Below are positions 51,503-58,703 of a stretch of DNA of 64,000 bases, piece by piece. Origin of the DNA: Microbacterium sp. Leaf288 (lineage in GTDB: Bacteria > Actinomycetota > Actinomycetes > Actinomycetales > Microbacteriaceae); the NCBI RefSeq assembly GCF_001422925.1, contig NZ_LMNI01000012.1:871464-935463 (forward strand), written 5' to 3'. The number at the start of each line of letters is the position of its first letter. The first letter of the stretch is position 1. A program made the translations under genes and the position numbers. A model generated the notes under the pieces. That model was not told the origin of the DNA. It did no database searches and saw only the letters and a list, made by a program, of their open reading frames with translations.

Positions 51503-51546
51503 CGGATGCCTCGACCCGCGCGCACGCGCCCGGGTCGAGGCATCCG
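51503..51546. terminator. Perfect 16-bp hairpin between rplE and rpsH
   Basis: CGGATGCCTCGACCCG (51503-51518) and CGGGTCGAGGCATCCG (51531-51546) flank a 12-base loop. It occupies the place where rpsN is found in other clusters. It could attenuate the downstream genes or mark a transcript boundary, with a new promoter before rpsH. Confidence 0.75.
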
Positions 51547-51555
51547 ATTCAGGAA

Positions 51556-52146
51556 TTACGCCTGCGCGTCGTCCGACTTGAACGGGAAGCCCAGGGCGCG
51601 CAGGAGTGCGCGGCCCTCGGCGTCCGTCTTCGCCGTCGTCACGATGGTGATGTCGAAGCCGCGGACGCGGTCGATCTTGTCCTGGTTGATCTCGTGGAAC
51701 ACGGACTGCTCCTGGAGACCGAAGGTGTAGTTGCCGTGACCGTCGAACTGGGCGCCCGACAGGCCGCGGAAGTCACGGATGCGGGGCAGCGCCAGGTTGA
51801 CGAGGCGGTCGATGAACTCCCACGCGCGGTCGCCACGGAGGGTGACGTGCGCGCCGATGGCCTGACCCTCACGCAGCTTGAACTGCGCGATGGACTTGCG
51901 GGCCTTGGTCACGACCGGCTTCTGACCGGTGATCTTGGTGAGGTCGTCGACCGCACCATCGATCACCTTGCTGTCGCGAGCTGCCTCGCCGACACCGGTG
52001 TTCACGACGACCTTGACCAGGCCGGGGATCTGCATGACGTTGGCGTAGCCGAACTCGTCCTGCAGAGCCTTCTTGATCTCGCCGTTGTACTTCTGCTTCA
52101 GGCGGGGCTGGATCTTGCCAGCCTCCACGGCAGTGGTGCTGCTCAT
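51556..52146 (-). CDS. rplE: Ribosomal protein uL5
   Basis: 196 residues with LKQKYNGEIKKALQDEFGYA, IPGLVKVVVNTGVGEAARDS, KPVVTKARKSIAQFKLREGQ, FIDRLVNLALPRIRDFRGLS and GFDITIVTTAKTD. It binds 5S rRNA and contacts P-site tRNA. It is two bases after rplX. Confidence 0.97.
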   Translation of the reverse strand: MSSTTAVEAGKIQPRLKQKYNGEIKKALQDEFGYANVMQIPGLVKVVVNTGVGEAARDSKVIDGAVDDLTKITGQKPVVTKARKSIAQFKLREGQAIGAHVTLRGDRAWEFIDRLVNLALPRIRDFRGLSGAQFDGHGNYTFGLQEQSVFHEINQDKIDRVRGFDITIVTTAKTDAEGRALLRALGFPFKSDDAQA

Positions 52147-52148
52147 GT

Positions 52149-52508
52149 TCAGAGGTCCTTGCCTGACTTCTTCGCGTAGCGCACGCGGACGGTGCGCTTC
52201 ACGCCGTCCTTGGTCTGCTCCTCGACACGGTGGCCGACGCGGGTCGGCTTCTTGGTCGAGGGGTCGACGACCTGGACGTTGGAGATGTGGATGGGGGCTT
52301 CCATCGTCTCGATGCCGCCCGTCTTGGTGCCGCGCTGCGACTGACCGACACGGTTGTGCTTCGTGACGTAGTTCACGCCCTCGACGATGACGCGGTTCTG
52401 CTCGGCGAGGATCTCGAGGACCTTGCCCTGCTTGCCGCGGTCGCCGCCCTTGTCCTGCTTCTTGCCCGTGATGACCTGAACCAGGTCACCCTTCTTGATC
52501 TTGGCCAT
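52149..52508 (-). CDS. rplX: Ribosomal protein uL24
   Basis: 119 residues beginning MAKIKKGDLVQVITGKKQDK, the KOW motif, then GKVLEILAEQNRVIVEGVNY and METMEAPIHISNVQVVDPS-like TMEAPIHISNVQVVDP. It initiates 50S assembly and lies near the exit tunnel. It is four bases after rplN. Confidence 0.97.
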   Translation of the reverse strand: MAKIKKGDLVQVITGKKQDKGGDRGKQGKVLEILAEQNRVIVEGVNYVTKHNRVGQSQRGTKTGGIETMEAPIHISNVQVVDPSTKKPTRVGHRVEEQTKDGVKRTVRVRYAKKSGKDL

Positions 52509-52512
52509 GTGG

Positions 52513-52881
52513 TCAGATCACCTCCGGTGCGAGCGAGACGATCTTCATGAACTTCTTGTCACGAAGCTCACGACCGACCGGTCCGAAGATGCGGGTGCCG
52601 CGGGGCTCCCCGTCGTTCTTCAGGATGACGGCGGCGTTCTCGTCGAACTTGATGTACGACCCGTCGGGACGACGGGTCTCCTTCTTGGTGCGAACGACGA
52701 CGGCCTTGACGACGTCGCCCTTCTTGACGTTGCCGCCCGGGATCGCGTCCTTGACGGTGGCCACGATGATGTCACCGAGACCCGCGTAACGGCGGTTCGA
52801 GCCACCGAGAACGCGGATGGTGAGCAGCTCCTTGGCGCCCGTGTTGTCGGCGACCTTGAGGCGGGACTCGTTCTGAATCAC
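52513..52881 (-). CDS. rplN: Ribosomal protein uL14
   Basis: 122 residues starting MIQNESRLKVADNTGAKELL, with VLGGSNRRYAGLGDIIVATV and the conserved VKAVVVRTKKETRRPDGSYI. It sits at the subunit interface and also receives the silencing factor RsfS. It overlaps the rpsQ stop by four bases. Confidence 0.97.
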   Translation of the reverse strand: MIQNESRLKVADNTGAKELLTIRVLGGSNRRYAGLGDIIVATVKDAIPGGNVKKGDVVKAVVVRTKKETRRPDGSYIKFDENAAVILKNDGEPRGTRIFGPVGRELRDKKFMKIVSLAPEVI

Positions 52882-53192
52882 TTGGCCTTCTCCAGGATCT
52901 CGACCAGACGCCAGCGCTTGGTGGCGCTGAGCGGGCGGGTCTCGTTGATGAGGACGAGGTCGCCGATGCCGGCGGAGTTCGTCTCGTCGTGCGCCTTCAC
53001 CTTGGAGGTGCGGCGGATGACCTTGCCGTAGAGCGGGTGCTTCACGCGGTCCTCGACCTCGACGACGATGGTCTTGTCCATCTTGTCGCTGACGACGTAG
53101 CCACGGCGGGCCTTGCGGTAGCCACGGGCGTCGGCGTCGCGAACGTCGTGCTCGCCGTGCTCGACCTCAGCGGCCTGCTTCTTGTCAGCCAT
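52878..53192 (-). CDS. rpsQ: Ribosomal protein uS17
   Basis: 104 residues from the ATG at 53192; a GTG one codon earlier is possible but the ATG overlaps the rpmC stop in the usual way. The OB-fold core is RKARRGYVVSDKMDKTIVVE, RVKHPLYGKVIRRTSKVKAH, NSAGIGDLVLINETRPLSAT. About 20 acidic residues precede the core. It is a primary 16S binder. Confidence 0.96.
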   Translation of the reverse strand: MADKKQAAEVEHGEHDVRDADARGYRKARRGYVVSDKMDKTIVVEVEDRVKHPLYGKVIRRTSKVKAHDETNSAGIGDLVLINETRPLSATKRWRLVEILEKAK

Positions 53193-53505
53193 CACTCGGC
53201 CTCTTCCTTCGCGGCCTCGTCAGCGGCATCCGCCTTCTTGGCCTTCGTCTTCTTCGCCTTCGTCGCGGTCTCCAGCGGCGCGGGCGTGGCACGGATGCCG
53301 AGCTCGCGCTCACGGATCACGGTGTAGAGCCGCGCGATGTCGCGCTTGACCGCGCGGATGCGGCCGTGGCTCTCGAGCTGGCCGGTCGCCGACTGGAAGC
53401 GCAGGTTGAACAGCTCTTCCTTGGCCTTGCGCAGCTCCTCGACGAGGCGCTGGTCTTCGAACGTGTCGAGCTCGCTCGGAGCGAGCGTCTTGGTGCCGAT
53501 CGCCA

Positions 53506-53506
<1 letters not shown>
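53192..53506 (-). CDS. rpmC: Ribosomal protein uL29 with Lys/Ala-rich C-terminal tail
   Basis: 104 residues against ~65-70 usual. The core is APSELDTFEDQRLVEELRKA, KEELFNLRFQSATGQLESHG and VKRDIARLYTVIRERELGI. The last ~30 residues are an Ala/Lys/Glu tail (KAKKTKAKKADAADEAAK). L29 sits at the tunnel exit where trigger factor and SRP bind. It overlaps rplP and rpsQ by one base each. Confidence 0.96.
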
Positions 53507-53924
<418 letters not shown>

Positions 53925-53925
<1 letters not shown>

Positions 53926-54707
53926 TACGCCGACGCTCCTTCTGCCACGGGGGCCTCGTTGCGGCGGTCGCCGCCACGCTCGCCGCGGTCGCCACGCGGG
54001 CCGCCACGGCGGTCGTCACGACGACGGTCCGACTTGGGCGCGTTGGCCTGCTCGCGAGCGAGCTCCTTGTTGGTGAGGTCGCCCTTGTAGATCCAGACCT
54101 TCACGCCGATGCGGCCGAAGGTGGTCTTCGCCTCGTAGAAGCCGTAGTCGATGTTCGCGCGCAGCGTGTGCAGCGGCACACGACCCTCGCGGTAGAACTC
54201 CGAGCGGCTCATCTCGGCGCCGCCGAGGCGGCCGGAGACCTGGATGCGGACGCCCTTGGCGCCGGCGCGCTGAGCGCCCTGCAGGCCCTTGCGCATCGCG
54301 CGACGGAACGCCACGCGAGCGGTGAGCTGCTCGGCGATGCCCTGCGCGACGAGCTGAGCGTCGGCCTCGGGGTTCTTGACCTCGAGGATGTTCAGCTGGA
54401 TCTGCTTGCCGGTGAGCTTCTCGAGGTCGGCGCGGATGCGCTCGGCCTCGGCGCCGCGGCGACCGATCACGATGCCCGGACGGGCGGTGTGGATGTCGAC
54501 GCGAACGCGGTCACGGGTGCGCTCGATCTCGATGTTGCTCACGCCGGCCCGGTCGAGCTGGGTCTGCAGGAGCTTGCGGATGCGGATGTCCTCGGCGACG
54601 TAGTCGGCGTAACGCTGGCCGGGCTTCGTCGAGTCCGAGAACCAACGCGACACGTGGTCGGTCGTGATGCCGAGGCGGAAGCCGTACGGGTGGACTTTCT
54701 GTCCCAT
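53925..54707 (-). CDS. rpsC: Ribosomal protein uS3 with Arg/Gly/Asp-rich C-terminal tail
   Basis: 260 residues. It starts MGQKVHPYGFRLGITTDHVS; the KH domain has RPGIVIGRRGAEAERIRADL, and the C-terminal domain GAKGVRIQVSGRLGGAEMSR and GRIGVKVWIYKGDL. The last ~40 residues are RGG/RD-rich (SDRRRDDRRGGPRGDRGERG). S3 forms the mRNA entry tunnel with S4 and S5 and takes part in helicase activity, so this tail and the one on S5 would sit near incoming mRNA. Confidence 0.96.
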
Positions 54708-55105
54708 TACTTGCTCGCCTTCTTGCTCTTGGCAGCCGGTGCCGTCTCCGCGACCTCGGGGGTCGAGAGCACGACGGTGATGTGGCTGGTGCGCTTCTTG
54801 ATCTGGAAGGCACGACCCTGCGCGCGGGGCTGGAAACGCTTGAGCGTCGTGCCCTCATCGACGTACGCGTTCTTCACGTACAGGTCCTGCTCGTCCAGGT
54901 ACTCGCCGTCCTTGTCCGCCTTGACGCGAGCGTTCGCGATCGCGGCGGCGACGAGCTTGTAGATCGGCTCGCTCGCACCCTGCGGTGCGAACTTGAGGAT
55001 GGCCAGGGCCTCCTCAGCCTGCTTGCCCTTGATGAGCGCAACGACACGACGAGCCTTCTGAGGGGTCACGCGGATGTGTCGCACGCGTGCGATGGACTCC
55101 ACCAT
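54707..55105 (-). CDS. rplV: Ribosomal protein uL22
   Basis: 132 residues with ARVRHIRVTPQKARRVVALI, YKLVAAAIANARVKAD and the loop RFQPRAQGRAFQIKKRTSHI that reaches into the peptide exit tunnel. It overlaps rpsC by one base and follows rpsS by 22 bases. Confidence 0.97.
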   Translation of the reverse strand: MVESIARVRHIRVTPQKARRVVALIKGKQAEEALAILKFAPQGASEPIYKLVAAAIANARVKADKDGEYLDEQDLYVKNAYVDEGTTLKRFQPRAQGRAFQIKKRTSHITVVLSTPEVAETAPAAKSKKASK

Positions 55106-55127
55106 TTCTCTCTCCTCTGCCCCCGCG

Positions 55128-55409
55128 TCAGCGGCGGCGGCCCTTCTTGTCGTCCTTCACGTGGCCGCGGAAGGTGCGGGTGGGCGCGAACTCGCCCAGC
55201 TTGTGGCCGACCATGGTCTCGGACACGAACACGGGGATGTGCTTGCGTCCGTCGTGCACGGCGATGGTGTGACCCAGCATGGCCGGGATGATCATCGAAC
55301 GGCGCGACCAGGTCTTGATGACGTTCTTGGTGCCGGCTTCGTTCTGGACGACGACCTTGCGAAGCAGGTGCTCGTCGACGAAGGGGCCCTTCTTAAGGCT
55401 GCGAGGCAT
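55128..55409 (-). CDS. rpsS: Ribosomal protein uS19
   Basis: 93 residues, MPRSLKKGPFVDEHLLRKVV, then WSRRSMIIPAMLGHTIAVHD and GHKLGEFAPTRTFRGHVKDD. It is located in the 30S head with S13. It follows rplB by 12 bases. Confidence 0.97.
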   Translation of the reverse strand: MPRSLKKGPFVDEHLLRKVVVQNEAGTKNVIKTWSRRSMIIPAMLGHTIAVHDGRKHIPVFVSETMVGHKLGEFAPTRTFRGHVKDDKKGRRR

Positions 55410-55421
55410 CTTCCTCTACTC

Positions 55422-56261
55422 CTACTTCCGCTTCTTGCCGGCGTTGCGACGACGGACGATGTACTTGTCGCTTTCCTTGTTCGCGTGACGGGTGCGGCCT
55501 TCGGCCTGACCCCACGGCGAAACCGGGTGACGACCACCGGAGGTCTTACCCTCACCACCACCGTGCGGGTGGTCGACCGGGTTCATGGCGACACCGCGGA
55601 CGGTCGGGCGGATGCCCTTCCAGCGGTTACGGCCGGCCTTGCCCCAGTTGATGTTCGACTGCTCGGCGTTGCCCACCTCGCCGACGGTCGCGCGGCAGCG
55701 CGCGTCGACGTTGCGGATCTCGCCCGAGGGCAGACGCAGCTGGGCGTAGGGGCCGTCCTTCGCCACGAGGCGAACCGACGCACCGGCCGAGCGGGCCAGC
55801 TTCGCGCCGCCGCCGGGGCGGAGCTCGATCGCGTGGATCACGGTACCGGTGGGGATGTTCTTCAGCGGCAGGTTGTTGCCCGGCTTGATGTCGGCCGACG
55901 GACCCGACTCGACGATGTCGCCCTGCGACAGCTTGTTCGGCGCGATGATGTAGCGCTTCTCGCCGTCGAAGTAGTGCAGCAGCGCGATGCGCGCGGTGCG
56001 GTTGGGGTCGTACTCGATGTGAGCGACCTTGGCGTTGATGCCGTCCTTGTCGTTACGACGGAAGTCGATGACGCGGTACTGACGCTTGTGGCCACCACCG
56101 ATGTGACGCGTGGTGATGCGGCCCTGGTTGTTGCGGCCACCGGTCTTGCTGAGCGGGCGGAGGAGCGACTTCTCAGGCGTCGATCGGGTGATCTCGGCGA
56201 AGTCGGCCACCGACGAGCCGCGGCGACCCGGGGTCGTGGGCTTGTACTTGCGAATAGCCAT
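55422..56261 (-). CDS. rplB: Ribosomal protein uL2
   Basis: 279 residues. It has MAIRKYKPTTPGRRGSSVAD, NNQGRITTRHIGGGHKRQYR, VHAIELRPGGGAKLARSAGA and the invariant MNPVDHPHGGGEGKTSGGRH near the peptidyl-transferase centre. It supports subunit association and tRNA binding. It follows rplW by 24 bases. Confidence 0.97.
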   Translation of the reverse strand: MAIRKYKPTTPGRRGSSVADFAEITRSTPEKSLLRPLSKTGGRNNQGRITTRHIGGGHKRQYRVIDFRRNDKDGINAKVAHIEYDPNRTARIALLHYFDGEKRYIIAPNKLSQGDIVESGPSADIKPGNNLPLKNIPTGTVIHAIELRPGGGAKLARSAGASVRLVAKDGPYAQLRLPSGEIRNVDARCRATVGEVGNAEQSNINWGKAGRNRWKGIRPTVRGVAMNPVDHPHGGGEGKTSGGRHPVSPWGQAEGRTRHANKESDKYIVRRRNAGKKRK

Positions 56262-56285
56262 ATCTCTAGTCCTCTATCCCGACCG

Positions 56286-56585
56286 TCAGCCGACTGCCGT
56301 GAAGATGTCGATGGTGCCCGACTTCAGGGTCACGATGGCGCGCTTGGTGTCCTTGCGCTTGCCCGTGCCGAAGCGGGTGCGACGGGCCTTGCCCGTGCGG
56401 TTGAGCGTGTTGACCGCTGCGACCTTGACGCCGAAGATCTTCTCGATGGCGAGCTTGATCTCGGTCTTCGAGGCACGGGGGTCGACGAGGAAGGTGTACT
56501 TGCCCTCGTCGATGAGCCCGTAGCTCTTCTCCGAAACGACCGGCTTCAGGATGATGTCGCGCGGGTCCTTGTTGACGGCGGTCAT
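56286..56585 (-). CDS. rplW: Ribosomal protein uL23
   Basis: 99 residues, with DPRDIILKPVVSEKSYGLID, FLVDPRASKTEIKLAIEKIF and RFGTGKRKDTKRAIVTLKSG. It forms the docking site for SRP and trigger factor at the tunnel exit. The start overlaps the rplD stop by four bases. Confidence 0.97.
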   Translation of the reverse strand: MTAVNKDPRDIILKPVVSEKSYGLIDEGKYTFLVDPRASKTEIKLAIEKIFGVKVAAVNTLNRTGKARRTRFGTGKRKDTKRAIVTLKSGTIDIFTAVG

Positions 56586-57244
56586 GCCGAGGCCTCCTCG
56601 GTGACGGCGCTCTTCGACGCGACGAACGCGTCGTAGGCGGCCTTGGTGAAGACGATGTCGTCCGAGACGAGCACGTCGTAGGCGTTGAGCTGGTCAGCCG
56701 GCAGCACGTGGGCGAACGCGATGTTGCGGACGCTGAGGACGCTGATGTCGTCCGAGCGGTCCACGACCACGAGCACGTTCTTGGTGGCGCCGAGACCGGC
56801 CAGGACCGCAGCAGCGGCCTTGGTCGACGGAGCACCCTCGATGCCGAACGACTCCACGACGTGGAGACGCTCGCCGCGAGCACGGTCGCTGAGCGCGCCC
56901 AGCAGGGCGGCCGCGATCATCTTCTTGGGGGTGCGCTGCGAGTAGTCGCGCGGCTTCGGGCCGTGGACGATGCCACCACCGGTCATGTGCGGCGCGCGGA
57001 TCGAGCCCTGACGGGCGTTACCCGTGCCCTTCTGCTTGAAGGGCTTGCGGCCGGCGCCCGAGACCTCACCGCGACGCTTGGTCGAGTGGGTGCCCTGGCG
57101 AGCCGCCGCGAGCTGCGCGACGACGACCTGGTGGATGAGCGGGATGTTCGTCTTGACGTCGAAGAGATCGGCGGGCAGCTGGACGGAGCCAGCCTTCTTG
57201 CCGTCTGCCTTCACGACGTCGAGCGCGAGAGTCGAGTCAGCCAT
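56582..57244 (-). CDS. rplD: Ribosomal protein uL4
   Basis: 220 residues from the ATG at 57244 (MADSTLALDVVKADGKKAG); four extra upstream residues are possible but less likely. It has THSTKRRGEVSGAGRKPFKQ, KGTGNARQGSIRAPHMTGGG, KPRDYSQRTPKKMIAAALLG. Its loop lines the exit tunnel. In enterobacteria L4 also represses its own operon through the S10 leader; whether this occurs here is unknown. Confidence 0.96.
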   Translation of the reverse strand: MADSTLALDVVKADGKKAGSVQLPADLFDVKTNIPLIHQVVVAQLAAARQGTHSTKRRGEVSGAGRKPFKQKGTGNARQGSIRAPHMTGGGIVHGPKPRDYSQRTPKKMIAAALLGALSDRARGERLHVVESFGIEGAPSTKAAAAVLAGLGATKNVLVVVDRSDDISVLSVRNIAFAHVLPADQLNAYDVLVSDDIVFTKAAYDAFVASKSAVTEEASA

Positions 57245-57248
57245 GAGA

Positions 57249-57908
57249 TCAGGCACCCTTCACTGCGTTGCGGACGTAGACGATGCGGCCGCGAGCACCG
57301 GGGACGGCGCCCTTGACGAGCAGCAGACCCTTCTCGGCGTCGATGGCGTGCACCTTGAGGTTGAGAACGGTCACGCGCTCGCCACCCATACGGCCGGCCA
57401 TGCGCATGCCCTTGAAGACGCGGCTCGGGGTCGACGAGGCGCCGATCGAGCCGGGCTTGCGGTGGTTGCGGTGCGCACCGTGCGAAGCGGAGACACCCTT
57501 GAAGTTGTGACGCTTCATGACACCCGCGGTGCCCTTGCCCTTGCTGGTGCCGACGACGTCGACCAGCTGGCCGGCCTCGAACGTGCCGTCCACCGTGAGC
57601 TCCTGACCGAGTGAGTAGTCAGCGGCGTCCGCGGTGCGGATCTCGGTGAGGTGACGGCGCGGGGTGACACCCGCGGCCTCGAAGTGGGCCGTGAGGGGCT
57701 GGTTCACCTTGCGGGGGTCGATCTGCCCGTAGCCGATCTGCACGGCCTTGTAGCCGTCCTTCTCGGGGGTGCGAACCTGGGTGACCACGTTCGGGGCGAT
57801 CTCGATGACGGTGACGGGAACGAGCTTGCCGTTCTCATCCCAGACCTGGGTCATGCCGAGCTTCGTGCCCAGCAGGCCCTTGGAAACCTTGTTGTTGATG
57901 TCAGCCAT
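57249..57908 (-). CDS. rplC: Ribosomal protein uL3
   Basis: 219 residues with KGLLGTKLGMTQVWDENGKL, VVGTSKGKGTAGVMKRHNFK, SHGAHRNHRKPGSIGASSTP and GMRMAGRMGGERVTVLNLKV. It is a primary 23S binder near the peptidyl-transferase centre. It lies eight bases after rpsJ. Confidence 0.97.
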   Translation of the reverse strand: MADINNKVSKGLLGTKLGMTQVWDENGKLVPVTVIEIAPNVVTQVRTPEKDGYKAVQIGYGQIDPRKVNQPLTAHFEAAGVTPRRHLTEIRTADAADYSLGQELTVDGTFEAGQLVDVVGTSKGKGTAGVMKRHNFKGVSASHGAHRNHRKPGSIGASSTPSRVFKGMRMAGRMGGERVTVLNLKVHAIDAEKGLLLVKGAVPGARGRIVYVRNAVKGA

Positions 57909-57916
57909 GTCGAACC

Positions 57917-58225
57917 TCAGAGCTTGATCTCGATGTTGACATCGGCCGGGAGGTCGAGACGCATGAGCGAGTCGACAGCCTTGGGCGTCGGATCGATGAT
58001 GTCGATCAGACGCTTGTGGGTGCGCATCTCGAAGTGCTCGCGGCTGTCCTTGTACTTGTGGGGAGAACGGATCACGGCGATCACGTTCTTCTCCGTCGGA
58101 AGGGGCACGGGGCCCACGACCGTCGCGCCCGCACGGGTCACGGTGTCGACGATCTTGCGCGCCGACGAGTCGATGACCTCGTGGTCGTACGACTTCAGGC
58201 GAATGCGGATCTTCTGTCCCGCCAT
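57917..58225 (-). CDS. rpsJ: Ribosomal protein uS10 (first gene of the cluster)
   Basis: 102 residues, MAGQKIRIRLKSYDHEVIDS, then VGPVPLPTEKNVIAVIRSPH and KDSREHFEMRTHKRLIDIID. S10 acts in the 30S head and, as NusE, in antitermination. It opens the S10 operon; a promoter at 58545-58573 and a ~310-base leader precede it. Confidence 0.97.
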   Translation of the reverse strand: MAGQKIRIRLKSYDHEVIDSSARKIVDTVTRAGATVVGPVPLPTEKNVIAVIRSPHKYKDSREHFEMRTHKRLIDIIDPTPKAVDSLMRLDLPADVNIEIKL

Positions 58226-58544
58226 TGTCTGCTCACTCTCTTTCTCGCGTCATACCCCTGTGGCATTGGACGCACGTGGCGCAAAGCGCCATGGCACTTC
58301 TGCACCGCTTACGCAGTGCGTGCTGCACCGCTGTTCTGCTGTCAATCCGGGTGCCGCGCCGAAGCGCCGCGTCCCGGCATCCGTCCTCCCCCGCGCGCGA
58401 AGCAAAGCTCCGCCCGAGGTGGATTCGTGATGTGGTGGTTCTGCTGCCCGCGGCCTAGGACCCTGCGCGTCTGCGCTGCCTATGCACTGCCCTGGCAGTG
58501 ATCCGACGCACGCCAAGAGGGGCGTCGGAATGTGGAACCTCACT
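58226..58544 (-). promoter_or_regulatory. S10-operon leader with several hairpins
   Basis: This gene-free stretch would be the 5' leader of rpsJ. Read on either strand it holds small stems: TCCGACGC/GCGTCGGA (58502-58529), CACTGC/GCAGTG (58485-58500), GCGC/GCGC around a UUCG loop in the RNA (58356-58367), and TGGCGC/GCGCCA (58277-58291). No conserved riboswitch was recognised. Its length suggests post-initiation control. Confidence 0.5.
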
Positions 58545-58573
58545 AGTCTACGTGCAGCCCGGGCGTGTCGCAA
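58545..58573 (-). promoter_or_regulatory. Putative sigma-70-type promoter of the S10 operon
   Basis: On the minus strand TTGCGA (58573-58568) is followed after exactly 17 bases by TAGACT (58550-58545), close to the housekeeping consensus TTGACA-N17-TATAAT. GGGCGTGTCGC is repeated directly at 58561-58571 and 58578-58588, across and just upstream of the -35 box, and may be a factor site. Confidence 0.6.
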
Positions 58574-58650
58574 ACTCGGGCGTGTCGCGACGCGGGTATG
58601 CTCGGCCGTTTCTCAGGAGGGTTCGCAGGATGGATGCTGCACCCCTATGC

Positions 58651-58685
58651 GAGAGGGCGGTCGCGCTGTGCGCGACCGCCCTCTC
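58651..58685. terminator. 16-bp hairpin terminator after the surface-protein gene
   Basis: GAGAGGGCGGTCGCG (58651-58665) and its exact complement at 58671-58685 form a stem closed by one more C-G pair and a TGT loop. It lies 19 bases after the minus-strand gene at 58704 and insulates the S10 promoter from it. Confidence 0.85.
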
Positions 58686-58703
58686 TGCCTATCTATTGAG
58701 GCG

